Assembly (NCBI GenBank): GCA_025361185.1
Contig: JANYAR010000080.1
Span: forward strand, 1-49,398
Direction: 5' to 3'
Source: Alphaproteobacteria bacterium
GTDB lineage: Bacteria > Pseudomonadota > Alphaproteobacteria > Micropepsales > Micropepsaceae
DNA: 49,398 bases
Of the stretch, positions 31,342-40,347 are shown piece after piece. The notes beneath the pieces are model-generated. The model had not been told where the DNA came from and did no database searches. It saw only the letters and a list, made by a program, of their open reading frames with translations. The position numbers were made by a program, and so were the translations under genes. The first letter of the stretch is position 1. Every line of letters begins with the position of its first letter.

Positions 31342-32328
31342 TCAGGTTTTCCTTGTACTTTCAGGCACTACCGCCAACCGGAAGGGGGCAAAATCCCGCT
31401 CTGCCTTGGCCGCGGGGCGAATATGACAGCCATGCAGCGTGGCGCCGCCGCGCAGGCTTTCACCGACGATGTGATCAAAAAGTCGCTCCAGCGACTCAAA
31501 TCGCGGCCGGTAGGTTTGCTCGCCCACCGCCATCAACACCGTGGCCAGGGCGCGCAATCCGACCTCGCGCGGCGCTGCCGCCAGGGCGGACGGGTCCAGC
31601 AGGACGGGTCCATTGTCCAGCCTTCTGGCCGCGCGCTGCAGAACCGCCTGCGTCACGATCTCAAGACTCTCCCGGGCACGCGCCAGATGTGACGCAGCCG
31701 CCGCGATGCGCGCCGGCAACAGTCCCGCTTCGCTCAAGGCGGCTTGCGCTTTTCGGATCCTGACCCGGTCAAAGGCAGGATCTTCGTTCATGGGATCGTC
31801 CAGCCATGCCTGGCCCCTGTCCTTCAGATAGGCGCGCAAGGAATCGCGGCGCAAACCGAGCAACGGGCGCGCCGCCACCAACTGCGAAAATCCCGGCACC
31901 GGCCAGGGCGCGCGCGCGCCCATGCCGGCAAGACCGTCCAATCCGCTGCCGCGCGCCAGCCGCAGCAGGAAGGTTTCCGCCTGATCGTCCTGGGTATGGC
32001 CGACAAACAGCGTGGCGATCCCGTGCTTCGACAACCAGGCGCCCATCAGCCGGTAGCGCGCCTGGCGCGCAGCGGCCTCGATGCCGCTCTTGGGCTTTTT
32101 GCCCCGCCATGTCAGCACATGGGCTTTCAGGCCTGCCTGTTTCGCCCAGACCGCCACCTTTGCGGCGTCGCGCGCGGAGGATTTGCGAAGACCATGATCC
32201 ACCGTCAGCACGATGGGCGGGGCGAGCCTGTTTGCCGCGGCGAAAGCGCACAGCAGATGCATCAGAGCCAGGGAGTCGCCGCCGCCGGACACCGCGACGG
32301 CTAGGGGCGAGCGGGCATGCCCGGCCAT
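31342..32328 (-). CDS. tilS: tRNA(Ile)-lysidine synthase
   Basis: Modifies C34 of the CAU-anticodon tRNA-Ile to lysidine so that it reads AUA. The PP-loop SGGGDSLALMHLL starts about 14 residues after the chosen ATG (32326-32328). LTVDHGLRKSSARDA, GHTQDDQAETFLLRLARGSG and DRVRIRKA are family blocks; the C-terminal part is short (328 aa in all). The reading frame continues upstream to a TTG at 32481 inside cpoB with no ATG or GTG between. The helix AAELEKNFAQAM before the ATG looks like part of the fold, so the true start is uncertain. Confidence 0.9.
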   Translation of the reverse strand: MAGHARSPLAVAVSGGGDSLALMHLLCAFAAANRLAPPIVLTVDHGLRKSSARDAAKVAVWAKQAGLKAHVLTWRGKKPKSGIEAAARQARYRLMGAWLSKHGIATLFVGHTQDDQAETFLLRLARGSGLDGLAGMGARAPWPVPGFSQLVAARPLLGLRRDSLRAYLKDRGQAWLDDPMNEDPAFDRVRIRKAQAALSEAGLLPARIAAAASHLARARESLEIVTQAVLQRAARRLDNGPVLLDPSALAAAPREVGLRALATVLMAVGEQTYRPRFESLERLFDHIVGESLRGGATLHGCHIRPAAKAERDFAPFRLAVVPESTRKT

Positions 32329-32389
32329 GGCTTGGGCGAAATTCTTCTCAAGCTCGGCCGCTTCTTTTTTGAAAGAAACGGCAGAAGGC

Positions 32390-33346
32390 TTACTTGCCGC
32401 AGGCCGTTTTGCGTAAGGTCGCGGCGCTGGCGAGGGTTTGCGGCGAGGCGTCGGGGTATTTTTTCGACGTGATGAACCCAAGGGTGGTACAGCCTTCCGA
32501 CTTCTGGCCCAGCGACATAATGGATTGAGCCAGCTTGAGCATAGCGTCCGGCGCGCGCTGTGACTTGGGATATTTCTTGATCACTTCGGCAAAGGTGCGC
32601 GCGGCGGACGCATAGTCCTGACGGATGAAACTGATATTGCCGACCCAGTAGATCGCCTGGGGCGCCAGATCGCTGTCGTCGGGATTGGCATCGGCATAGG
32701 CGCGGAAGGCCGCCGCCGCTTCGGAATATTGCGCCCGGCTCATCAGGTTCATCGCCTGGTCATATTGGGCCCCGCCGGCCCGACCTGCCGGCGGCTGTGC
32801 CGGCGCCATCGGCAGCGTGCCCAAAACGCCCGGCGGACGTCCGGGTACGGCCGCGCCGTTGCCAGTGCTGGGCGCCCCCAGAGAAGGCCCAAGAGGAGGT
32901 AACGTGTCGCCGGGGCGCCCCGCCTGTGCCGGGGGAGCGTAAGGCTGACCGGCCGACGCCGTACCGGCCGCAGCGCAGTTGATGGCATCGTTGGCACCCA
33001 GTTGCTGCGCCGAAAGGGTGCAGAGACGATAGGCGAAATCCTTTTCCATCCTGTCGATCTTGTCGTTCGACAGCTGCAGCTGGTGACCGAGCTCTTCATT
33101 GGTGCCGGTGGCCTGACTGAGGCTTTGGGTCAGCGCGCGCACCTTGTCTTCCAGGGCCTGGATGCGCGCATCCTGTTGCTGCGCGGTTCCCTGCAAGTCG
33201 TGGATACCGCTGTCCTGGGCAACCTCACGCGCCTTTTCCTCATCGCTGGGACCGAACAGTTGGGCACGGGCGGGCACGGTGCCCGCAACCGGGCCCATGG
33301 TGAGGCAAAGAGCCATAAGCAAAATCGCGGTGCGCTGGGTCATCAT
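32390..33346 (-). CDS. cpoB: Tol-Pal system periplasmic coordinator CpoB (YbgF)
   Basis: 318 aa. Signal peptide with a cut near ARAQ (about residue 28), a coiled-coil region (about 45-105, DARIQALEDKVRALTQSL) that trimerises in relatives, a Pro/Ala/Gly-rich linker (about 125-190) and C-terminal TPR repeats (AQYSEAAAAFRAYADANPDD, DYASAARTFAEVIKKYPKS). Couples Tol action to PBP1B in E. coli. Follows pal but is separated from it by an intrinsic terminator, so it may be partly uncoupled from the other tol genes. Confidence 0.92.
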   Translation of the reverse strand: MMTQRTAILLMALCLTMGPVAGTVPARAQLFGPSDEEKAREVAQDSGIHDLQGTAQQQDARIQALEDKVRALTQSLSQATGTNEELGHQLQLSNDKIDRMEKDFAYRLCTLSAQQLGANDAINCAAAGTASAGQPYAPPAQAGRPGDTLPPLGPSLGAPSTGNGAAVPGRPPGVLGTLPMAPAQPPAGRAGGAQYDQAMNLMSRAQYSEAAAAFRAYADANPDDSDLAPQAIYWVGNISFIRQDYASAARTFAEVIKKYPKSQRAPDAMLKLAQSIMSLGQKSEGCTTLGFITSKKYPDASPQTLASAATLRKTACGK

Positions 33347-33377
33347 CGGGGCCTTCTACGAAATCTTTAAAGCAAAA

Positions 33378-33407
33378 AAGGGGCATGGGATTTATCCCAC
33401 GCCCCTT
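33378..33407 (-). terminator. Intrinsic terminator between pal and cpoB
   Basis: On the minus strand AAGGGGC-G-TGGGA / TCCCA-T-GCCCCTT forms a 12-pair stem with one mismatch and a four-base loop, followed by TTTTGC (with the last paired bases, a run of six T). Lies 63 bases after the pal stop and 32 bases before the cpoB start. Confidence 0.8.
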
Positions 33408-33469
33408 AATTTTATGCGCGCTCGCGGGTCATACAAACCCAACCCGCTCGCGCTTGATCGGCGAGCGGT

Positions 33470-34000
33470 TTAAGAATTCGCGCCGCCGGCAATGGTAGTG
33501 ACGCCGCGGCGGTTCTGCGCCCAGCAAGCCTCGTTCGACTCCGTGCAGATCGGCCGTTCCTTACCATAGGACACGGTCTCGACACGGCCGGTGGAGACAC
33601 CCTGGCTGACCAGAAATTCCTTCACGGCATTGGCGCGGCGCGCACCCAGCGCCAAATTGTATTCGCGGGTGCCACGCTCGTCGGCATGGCCTTCCACGGT
33701 CACCCGCACCGCCGGATATTTGGCAAGCCATTGCGCCTGACGGCCCAGCACGGTCTTGTCGGTGTCCTCGATATTATATTCGTTGTAGGCGAAATGGACG
33801 GTGTCGCCGACATTGACGCGGAAGTCCTCGGCGCTGCCCGGCAGGATGCTGGGCTTGACGGGCGCGGGTGCCGGCGCGGCGGGCGGCGGAGGCGCCGGAG
33901 GCGGCGCGGTGGCGACCGCTTCCTGCTTGTGCGTGCAGGCGCCCAGGATCAGGGCGGCCGACAGGCACACAAATTTCAGGGAACGCGAAAACTGGATCAT
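33470..34000 (-). CDS. pal: Peptidoglycan-associated lipoprotein Pal
   Basis: Outer-membrane lipoprotein (176 aa) that binds peptidoglycan and TolB. Lipobox LGAC at the end of the signal peptide (ALILGACTHKQ), a Pro/Ala-rich spacer (PPPAPPPPAAPAPAP), then the OmpA-like domain with TVEGHADERGTREYNLALG and RRANAVKEFLVSQG, the meso-DAP binding region. The ATG at 33998-34000 has AGGAGA nine bases upstream. Ends with QNRRGVTTIAGG. Separated from tolB by 157 bases holding its own candidate promoter, and followed by a terminator, so it may be expressed more strongly than its neighbours. Confidence 0.95.
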   Translation of the reverse strand: MIQFSRSLKFVCLSAALILGACTHKQEAVATAPPPAPPPPAAPAPAPVKPSILPGSAEDFRVNVGDTVHFAYNEYNIEDTDKTVLGRQAQWLAKYPAVRVTVEGHADERGTREYNLALGARRANAVKEFLVSQGVSTGRVETVSYGKERPICTESNEACWAQNRRGVTTIAGGANS

Positions 34001-34048
34001 GATGGATTCTCCTGGCCGCGAAGACCGCCGGTGCAGGCGGCGCCCACG

Positions 34049-34054
34049 CTTATA
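34049..34054 (-). promoter_or_regulatory. Candidate pal promoter (-10 TATAAG)
   Basis: TATAAG on the minus strand, about 50 bases before the pal ATG, in an AT-rich tolB-pal spacer. No good -35 at 17 bases, so support is limited. A separate pal promoter would fit the usual high Pal level. Confidence 0.35.
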
Positions 34055-34157
34055 GACAAAGACTGCACCTAATGATTGGGAACGCAATAGAGGGGATAAA
34101 GATCAAAAAAGAACGAAAAATTGCGTCCGAATTTGGACCAATTCTAAGAAAAGAACC

Positions 34158-35456
34158 CTACTGGATCAAGGGCGACCAGGCCGGGTCGGAGGCGGAGCCG
34201 GGGGTCAGAACACGCCGCTCGTTGCGGCCGGTAACATCCACCGACCATATCTGCGAGCCGCGCCCCCCTTCCAGGGACCGTGTGAACATCAAGACCCGTC
34301 CATTGGGCGCCCAGGTGGGGCCCTCATCCTCCCAGCCGGACGAGATCAGCCGCTCGCCCGAACCGTCGGCGCGCATCACGCCGATGTCGAATCGGCCCTT
34401 GTCCGGTTTGGTGTAGGCGATCAGATCGCCGCGCGGCGACCAGACCGGCGTGCCATGGAGGCCCGGCCCGAAACTGATTCGGTGCTGGCCCGAGCCGTCG
34501 GCATTCATCACATAGATCTGCTGGCTGCCGCCGCGGTCCGATTCAAAGGCGATCTGCTTGCCGTCCGGCGAAAAGCTGGGGGCGGTATCGATCGCCGGAT
34601 CGCTGGTCAGGTGCTGAACGGCGCGATTGCGCAAATCCATGATGTAGATGTCGGAATTGCCGTTCGTTTCCAACGTCAGCGCCACGCGGTTGCCGTCCGG
34701 CGAAAAACGGGGCGAGAAGGTCATGTTGGGGAAGTTGCCCAGCACCTCCTGCTTGCCGGTTTCGATATCGAACAGATAGACCCGCGGCTTGCCAGCAATA
34801 TAGGACATATAGGCGATCATCTGCGCCGTGGGGTTGAAGCGCGGGGTCAGCACCATATAGCTGCCGTTGGTGAGGAAAATGGGATTGGCGCCATCCTCAT
34901 CCATGATAGCCAGCCGCTTGACGCGTTTGGTCGCCGGCCCGGTCTCCGAAATGAAGACAATGCGGGTGTCGAAATAGCCTTTTTCACCCGTCACGCGTTC
35001 ATAGACCGCGTCCGACACCATATGGGCGATGCGCCGCCAATTCTCCGGCGTGGTGAAGAATTGCACGCCCAGCATCTGGCTTTCGCCATAGACATCCCAC
35101 AGCCGGAAATCCACCCGCAGCCGTCCGTCCGGCTGCTGGATCACCTGGCCGGTGACCAGCCCCTGGGCGGTGATGCTGCGCCAAGTGGCGAACGTCGGCA
35201 CCTTGTTGATGTCGGTGATGTGCTCGGCGAAGCCCTTCTGGTCGAGCGGACGGAAAAGGCCCGAGCGCTCCAGATCGGCGCGCACCACGCCTGCAACATT
35301 CGCGCCCATCTGGGGATCGCCCACAAAATCGGGAATGGCGATGGGCAGGGGCTGGGCATTGCCCTGGGTCACATCCACCTGCAGCGCGGCGTGGGCCGAC
35401 TGCGGCAATCCGCAAAGGGCGGCCCATACAGCCAACAGGACCAGAAATTTCTTCAT
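34158..35456 (-). CDS. tolB: Tol-Pal periplasmic beta-propeller protein TolB
   Basis: 432 aa. Signal peptide [20 protein letters not shown] with cut at AHA. An N-terminal domain to about residue 165 is followed by a six-bladed propeller with repeated blade words such as [35 protein letters not shown] and [17 protein letters not shown] at 35454-35456 has GGAGA six bases upstream. Binds Pal and is released by TolA during constriction of the outer membrane. Confidence 0.96.
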   Translation of the reverse strand: MKKFLVLLAVWAALCGLPQSAHAALQVDVTQGNAQPLPIAIPDFVGDPQMGANVAGVVRADLERSGLFRPLDQKGFAEHITDINKVPTFATWRSITAQGLVTGQVIQQPDGRLRVDFRLWDVYGESQMLGVQFFTTPENWRRIAHMVSDAVYERVTGEKGYFDTRIVFISETGPATKRVKRLAIMDEDGANPIFLTNGSYMVLTPRFNPTAQMIAYMSYIAGKPRVYLFDIETGKQEVLGNFPNMTFSPRFSPDGNRVALTLETNGNSDIYIMDLRNRAVQHLTSDPAIDTAPSFSPDGKQIAFESDRGGSQQIYVMNADGSGQHRISFGPGLHGTPVWSPRGDLIAYTKPDKGRFDIGVMRADGSGERLISSGWEDEGPTWAPNGRVLMFTRSLEGGRGSQIWSVDVTGRNERRVLTPGSASDPAWSPLIQ

Positions 35457-35511
35457 GCCGTTCTCCAGCAAACAGGGGACGCTCATATCATGGCACCAAC
35501 GTGTCAGCGTC

Positions 35512-36351
35512 TTATTGGTTCATCATTTGGCGCGGGTCAAAGCGTAGCGGGTTGATTTCGCGCCAAAGATTATAGCGGTCGGGCGGCAGCCTGTAGGGCT
35601 GACATTGATAGACGGCGCGGCTGGCAGCTTCGGCGGCCGCGCGGGTATAGCCGTTGCCGGTGGCCGCCGCGACGGTGCCGGGCGTCATCTGCAGCCGGCC
35701 CACGGTGCCATCCAGATTGAGGCTCAAATCATAGTCCACAATCAGGTCACGCGCGTCGGGGGCGCCGGTGGGCGGAGACCAGCAGCGATAGATCTGACTC
35801 TTGAGGGCATCGGCCAGATCGGCTGTCATCAGATTGCCGGTGCCGATACCCTGGATTACGCGCGGACCCGCCTTGGCGGTCTTCACCGTCTTTTCGGGCG
35901 TGGTCAGCTTGTTGAGCAAGGCGTTGAAATCCTGCTGCATCTGTTTCTTGGTCGGCGCCGGCTTGTCCACCGGCTTGGGTTTTTCCTTGGCGATCTTGAA
36001 CTGGGGCATCGGCGGCACGGGAGCGGGCTCAACCTCCTGCAACTGCGGCTCCGGCGGCGGCTCCAGCGCGGGGGGCGGCGTATTCATCTTTTGCGGCTCC
36101 GGCGCCGGCGGCGCCTGGGCGGCGACATTGGTCTGATCGGCGATGGTCACCAGATCCACCGGAACGACATGATTGTCCTGCGGCGTATCAAAATTGCGGT
36201 GAAACGTGAACAGCATCGTGACGAGGATCAAGCCATGAAACAGCGCGGACAGCACCATGCCATAGCGCGGGCCGCGCGCCGTGGTGGGGCGGGCGCGCCG
36301 TGAGCCGGGCGCGGCCGCCTTTTTACGGGCTGGGTTTTGGCTTGACGACAT
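35512..36351 (-). CDS. tolA: TolA-type energy transducer
   Basis: 279 aa, shorter than the E. coli protein (about 420). One N-terminal membrane segment (about 32-50, [18 protein letters not shown]) with the SHLS-like region, a Pro/Glu/Lys-rich spacer (about 75-140) in place of a long Ala/Lys helix, and a C-terminal TonB/TolA-like domain (about 165-265, [19 protein letters not shown]). Its start overlaps the tolR end by 29 bases. Position tolR-tolA-tolB supports TolA over TonB. Transmits proton-motive force from TolQR to TolB-Pal. Confidence 0.9.
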   Translation of the reverse strand: MSSSQNPARKKAAAPGSRRARPTTARGPRYGMVLSALFHGLILVTMLFTFHRNFDTPQDNHVVPVDLVTIADQTNVAAQAPPAPEPQKMNTPPPALEPPPEPQLQEVEPAPVPPMPQFKIAKEKPKPVDKPAPTKKQMQQDFNALLNKLTTPEKTVKTAKAGPRVIQGIGTGNLMTADLADALKSQIYRCWSPPTGAPDARDLIVDYDLSLNLDGTVGRLQMTPGTVAAATGNGYTRAAAEAASRAVYQCQPYRLPPDRYNLWREINPLRFDPRQMMNQ

Positions 36352-36772
36352 CGGTCACCAGCCCGATATGCGTGAATCCCGACGCCGCCAACAGCCCCAT
36401 GACCTCCATCACCTTGCCGTAATTGGCCTGCGTATCGCCGCGCACGAAAATACGCTGATTGTAGCCGTTGGCGGAAATCGCCGTGAGCTTGTCCACCAAT
36501 GCGGCCTGCAGAATTTTCTCTTTCTGCAGATAGATCGTGCCGTCGCGCTTGACGGTGATGGAAAGCGGCTCGCGGTCCTGGCCCAGCGCCGGCGCGCGTG
36601 TCTTGGGCAGGTCCACCGGCACGCCCACGGTGAGAAGCGGCGCCGTCACCATGAAGACGATCAACAGCACGAGCATCACATCGACAAAGGGGGTGACGTT
36701 GATCTCGGCCATGGCGCGGCGGCGCATCCGTCCCCTGCCGCGCTGTGACGTGTGCTGAATGCCGCCTGCCAT
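36323..36772 (-). CDS. tolR: TolR, ExbD-family proton channel component
   Basis: 149 aa. One membrane segment with the essential aspartate: AEINVTPFVDVMLVLLIVFM (Asp31 of PFVDVML). The periplasmic ExbD domain follows (VDLPKTRAPALGQ, ISVKRDGTIYLQ-like text) and the C-terminal helix GKVMEVMGLLAASGFTHIGL. The stop overlaps the tolA start by 29 bases and the ATG overlaps the tolQ stop by one (TGATG). Forms the proton-driven motor with TolQ. Confidence 0.95.
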   Translation of the reverse strand: MAGGIQHTSQRGRGRMRRRAMAEINVTPFVDVMLVLLIVFMVTAPLLTVGVPVDLPKTRAPALGQDREPLSITVKRDGTIYLQKEKILQAALVDKLTAISANGYNQRIFVRGDTQANYGKVMEVMGLLAASGFTHIGLVTDVVKPKPSP

Positions 36773-37638
36773 CAGCGCGACGCTTTCTCGTCGAGCTGGC
36801 GCGACAGGATGGCGGAAAATTCGTCGGCGAATGCGTCCAGCGAATTCACATAGCGGCCGATCTCGGCGACAAAGCGGTTGTAGAAGATCACGGCGGGAAT
36901 GGCCGCCAGCAGGCCCAGGGCGGTGGCAAACAGGGCTTCGGCGATGCCCGGCGCGACCACGGCAAGCGTGGTGTCATGGCGCGCGGCGATGGCCGAAAAG
37001 CTGTTCATGATGCCCCAGACCGTTCCGAACAGGCCGACAAAGGGCGAGACGGAGCCGATGGTGGCCAGCATGCCCAACTGACGTTCGATGCCGTCGGTCT
37101 CGCGCAGGATGGTGACGCTCATCGCCTTGTCGATGCGCTCCTTGACGCTGGGCAGCAGGGATTCGCGCAAGCCCCCCGATCCTTCAAAGGCGCGGCGCCA
37201 TTCGCGCAAGCCGGCGAGAAACATGGCGGACAGGGGATGATCATTGCGGGCGCCGAATTGCTGATAGAGCTCGTCCAGCGACTGGCCCGACCAGAACAAT
37301 TTCTCGAACTTGCGCGCCTTGCGCTTGAGGTTGGACAGCGCCACCAGCTTGTTGAAGATGATGGTCCAGGACCATAGCGAGGCCAGCAGCAGCAGGATCA
37401 TCACCGCCTGCACGACATGATCTGCCCGCAGAAATGTCGAGACAATGTTAAAGCCGCCCGCCGCATCCTCGGCCGGCGCGGCCGCCGCGCCCGGCAGCGG
37501 GGCCAGGCCTTGCGTCTGCGCCGCGGGGCCGGTCGGGGCCGCAAGGGGCGCGTTTTGTGCCAGCGCCTGGCTGCTCGCAAGCGGAACGGCGAACACAGCG
37601 GCCAGAATCAGGACAGCGGCGGCGAGGGACTTGATCAT
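36772..37638 (-). CDS. tolQ: TolQ, ExbB-family proton channel component with N-terminal extension
   Basis: 288 aa. Three membrane segments with the family core VQAVMILLLLASLWSWTIIF, FEKLFWSGQSLDELYQQFG and GTVWGIMNSF followed by APGIAEALFATALGLLAAIP. Before this lies an extra 70 residues: a signal-peptide-like segment (MIKSLAAAVLILAAVFAVPL, cut near ALA) and an Ala/Pro-rich linker. AAAAGG lies seven bases before the ATG at 37636-37638, supporting inclusion of the extension. Such extensions are known in alphaproteobacterial ExbB; the FWSGQSLDELY word and the locus favour TolQ. Confidence 0.92.
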   Translation of the reverse strand: MIKSLAAAVLILAAVFAVPLASSQALAQNAPLAAPTGPAAQTQGLAPLPGAAAAPAEDAAGGFNIVSTFLRADHVVQAVMILLLLASLWSWTIIFNKLVALSNLKRKARKFEKLFWSGQSLDELYQQFGARNDHPLSAMFLAGLREWRRAFEGSGGLRESLLPSVKERIDKAMSVTILRETDGIERQLGMLATIGSVSPFVGLFGTVWGIMNSFSAIAARHDTTLAVVAPGIAEALFATALGLLAAIPAVIFYNRFVAEIGRYVNSLDAFADEFSAILSRQLDEKASR

Positions 37639-37703
37639 CGGAAAACCTTTTGGCGCCAACGGGTTCATGGCGTGCGATCGTGGCCGAACTTTGGCGAATA
37701 AGC

Positions 37704-38156
37704 TCAAGTTTCTTCTGCGATAAGGAAAGGCGCAAGAGTCTGCTGGACGTTTTTGGGCAATCGCCGGGGCTTGCCTGTCAAGGTGGTAATGCAGGCTTCG
37801 ACCCGCCCCTCGACCAGTACGGTTTTATCAAGGGTCACGCGCTGTATCACTTTCAGGCGTGCTCCCGATAGAGCCATCAGCGTGGTTCGCACCTGGATTA
37901 CGTCGTCAAGGCGTGCGGGGCGATGATAATCCACCTGGATGGAACGGATGGCCCAGGCGGTCGGTTCCTCTTCTTCCAGGCCCGCCATCTTGGAAATACC
38001 CGACAGGCGGAAGAATTCGGTGCGGCCGCGCTCCATATAGCGCAGATAATTGGCGTGATAGACGAAGCCGGACAGATCGGTGTCCTCGTAATAGACGCTG
38101 ATCGGCAGGATATGGGTCTTGCCGTCCAGAGTGCCCAATCCCTTCGGTTCAGTCAT
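37704..38156 (-). CDS. ybgC: Tol-Pal-associated acyl-CoA thioesterase YbgC
   Basis: Hot-dog fold thioesterase (150 aa) with the 4-hydroxybenzoyl-CoA thioesterase active-site block [20 protein letters not shown] near residues 21-40 and [13 protein letters not shown]. First gene of the tol cluster, as in most proteobacteria; acts on short-chain acyl-CoAs or acyl-ACP in relatives. The ATG at 38154-38156 overlaps the ruvB end by eight bases; another ATG two codons upstream is also possible. Confidence 0.92.
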   Translation of the reverse strand: MTEPKGLGTLDGKTHILPISVYYEDTDLSGFVYHANYLRYMERGRTEFFRLSGISKMAGLEEEEPTAWAIRSIQVDYHRPARLDDVIQVRTTLMALSGARLKVIQRVTLDKTVLVEGRVEACITTLTGKPRRLPKNVQQTLAPFLIAEET

Positions 38157-39195
38157 TGTCATCACTCGCGAACAGGCCGGTCTGGGATGGCGGCGCGACG
38201 AGGCCCAGATGGCCATAGGCCGCGCTGGTCAGAACGCGCCCGCGCGGGGTGCGTTGCACCAGCCCTTGCTGCATCAAGAAAGGCTCGACGATTTCCTCGA
38301 TCGAGTCGCGCGCCTCGCCCAGCGCCGCCGCCATGGTTTCGATCCCCACCGGGCCGCCGCCGAAATTCTCCGCGATCAAGCTCAGATAGCGGCGGTCGAA
38401 GGCATCCAGGCCGCGTGCGTCCACTTCCAGGCGCGTCAGAGCGGCATCGGCGGTCTTGGCGTCGACACTGGCTTGGCCGGCGACGGCGGCGAAGTCGCGC
38501 ACCCGCTTGAGCAAGCGGCCCGCGATGCGCGGGGTGCCGCGCGAGCGCGCCGCGATTTCGCGCGCGCCATCCTGGGTCAGGGCAAAGCCCAGAACCCTGG
38601 CGCCGCGCTCGACAATCGAAAGCAGTTCCGCAGGCGTGTAGAAATTCAGCCGTATCGGAATGCCGAAGCGGTCGCGCAGCGGCGTGGTGATCAGGCCGGA
38701 GCGGGTGGTGGCGCCGACAAGCGTGAACGGCGCCAGTTGGATCTTCACCGAGCGTGCCGAGGGGCCCTCGCCGATCACCAGGTCCAGTTCATAATCCTCC
38801 ATCGCCGGATAGAGGATTTCCTCCACCGCCGGATTGAGGCGATGAATCTCGTCGATGAACAGAACGTCGCGCGGCTCCAGATTGGTGAGGATGGCGGCAA
38901 GATCGCCCGCCTTGGCCAGCACCGGCCCGGAGGTGGAACGGAAATTGACCCCCAGCTCGCGGGCCACGATCTGCGCCAGGGTGGTCTTGCCCAGGCCCGG
39001 CGGGCCGTGGAACAGCACATGGTCCAGCGCCTCGCCCCGGTCCTTGGCGGCGTCGATGAAGATGGAAAGATTTTCCCGCGCCTGTTGCTGGCCGACGAAA
39101 TCGGCCAGCCGCTTGGGACGCAAGCTGGCTTCCAGCGTGTCGTCTTCGCTGCGTTCGGGCGCGACAAGCCTGTCAGCGGCGTGTTTGTCTGTCAC
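38149..39195 (-). CDS. ruvB: Holliday junction branch migration helicase RuvB
   Basis: AAA+ motor (348 aa). Walker A GPPGLGKT (64-71), Walker [12 protein letters not shown], sensor-1 LVGATTRSG, arginine finger region PLRDRFGI, and the C-terminal winged helix ending in [19 protein letters not shown]. Start is GTG at 39193-39195, overlapping the ruvA stop as GTGA. Drives branch migration of Holliday junctions with RuvA and hands them to RuvC. Confidence 0.97.
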   Translation of the reverse strand: MTDKHAADRLVAPERSEDDTLEASLRPKRLADFVGQQQARENLSIFIDAAKDRGEALDHVLFHGPPGLGKTTLAQIVARELGVNFRSTSGPVLAKAGDLAAILTNLEPRDVLFIDEIHRLNPAVEEILYPAMEDYELDLVIGEGPSARSVKIQLAPFTLVGATTRSGLITTPLRDRFGIPIRLNFYTPAELLSIVERGARVLGFALTQDGAREIAARSRGTPRIAGRLLKRVRDFAAVAGQASVDAKTADAALTRLEVDARGLDAFDRRYLSLIAENFGGGPVGIETMAAALGEARDSIEEIVEPFLMQQGLVQRTPRGRVLTSAAYGHLGLVAPPSQTGLFASDDND

Positions 39196-39800
39196 CGCGC
39201 CATGCCTTTCAGTGCTTCACGGATCAGCGCGCCGGTTTCGGTATGTGCGCCCAGCGCTTGCGCGGCGCGCGCCACGGCCTCGGCCGCACGAATGTCGGAA
39301 TAGCCCAGATGGACCAGCGCGGACACTGCGTCGCCTTCGGGGCCGCGCGGCGCATGCGCCACCGCGGCGATCGCGCCGTCCTCGTCGGCGCGCAACATCA
39401 TTGACGGTGCCTTGTCTTTCAGTTCTGTGGCGATGCGCAGCGCCAGCTTGGGGCCGACGCCGGGAGCGCGGCCGATCATCGCCTTGTCGCCCAGCGCCAG
39501 CGCCCGCTGCAGGTCGCGGGGCGAAAGCGTCGAGAGCACCGACAGCGCCACCCGGCCGCCGACATTCTGTACCGTCTGCAGCAGGCGGAACCATTCGCGT
39601 TCTTCGGCGGAGCCGAAGCCGTAGAGCTTGATGGCGTCGTCGCTGACCTTCATCTCGATCATCAGGCTGGCTTGCGCGCCCACCGCCAGGCGCGACAGCG
39701 TCGAGGCCGGGCATTGCACCAGATAGCCAACGCCATGCACGTCCAGGATCACCGCGTCGTCAGTGGTGGAGTCGACCGTGCCGGTGAGTTTTCCGATCAT
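39192..39800 (-). CDS. ruvA: Holliday junction binding protein RuvA
   Basis: 202 aa. N-terminal OB fold from [20 protein letters not shown], two helix-hairpin-helix regions ([40 protein letters not shown]) and a C-terminal three-helix domain ([18 protein letters not shown]) that contacts RuvB. ATG at 39798-39800 overlaps the ruvC stop as ATGA. Confidence 0.97.
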   Translation of the reverse strand: MIGKLTGTVDSTTDDAVILDVHGVGYLVQCPASTLSRLAVGAQASLMIEMKVSDDAIKLYGFGSAEEREWFRLLQTVQNVGGRVALSVLSTLSPRDLQRALALGDKAMIGRAPGVGPKLALRIATELKDKAPSMMLRADEDGAIAAVAHAPRGPEGDAVSALVHLGYSDIRAAEAVARAAQALGAHTETGALIREALKGMAR

Positions 39801-40303
39801 TGCGCCGCCGCCATCCGCGCGCGGGTCGCGGACAGATGGGCATGGGCGATGGCGCAGGCCAGCGCATCGGCGGCATCGGCCTGGGTGACGCCACAGGCCG
39901 GCAGCAGGCGCTTGACCATGAACTGCACCTGTTCCTTGCCGGCATGACCGGCGCCGACCACGCATTTTTTGATATGGTTGGGGGCATATTCGGCGATTTC
40001 CAGCCCCGCCTGCGCCGCCGCCAGCAGCGCCACGGCGCGGGCATGGCCCAGCTTGAGCGCTGCCTGCGGATCGCGCGCGACGAACGCCTGTTCGACGGCG
40101 ATGGATGCCGGCGCATGGCTTTGGATGATCAGCGACAACTCACGATGCAGGGTCATCAGCCGTACCCCCAGCCCGCTGGCCGCCTTGGTGGCGATCACGC
40201 CATGGGCGACATGGGTCAGCCGCGAACCCGAGACATCGATTACCCCCCAGCCCATCTGGGCCAGGCCTGGGTCCAGGCCAAGGATGCGAATCGTCAGGCT
40301 CAT
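39797..40303 (-). CDS. ruvC: Holliday junction resolvase RuvC
   Basis: 168 aa endonuclease with the RNase-H-like acidic tetrad: Asp11 (GLDPG), Glu71 (AVEQAF), Asp143 and Asp146 (QADAADALACA). First gene of ruvC-ruvA-ruvB, all joined by 4-nt overlaps. In many proteobacteria yebC lies directly upstream; here two other genes separate them. Confidence 0.96.
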   Translation of the reverse strand: MSLTIRILGLDPGLAQMGWGVIDVSGSRLTHVAHGVIATKAASGLGVRLMTLHRELSLIIQSHAPASIAVEQAFVARDPQAALKLGHARAVALLAAAQAGLEIAEYAPNHIKKCVVGAGHAGKEQVQFMVKRLLPACGVTQADAADALACAIAHAHLSATRARMAAAQ

Positions 40304-40347
40304 GACCCGTTTGTACCCTTTATGTTCGGGCTTTTCCTACTGGGTCT

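Noticed and set aside
34085..34145. Terminator downstream of tolB in the AT-rich spacer
   Set aside because: T-rich runs occur on the minus strand but no stable stem precedes them.
37638..37707. Longer TolQ starting at TTG 37707 or ATG 37668
   Set aside because: Neither has a ribosome-binding site, whereas AAAAGG precedes the ATG at 37638.
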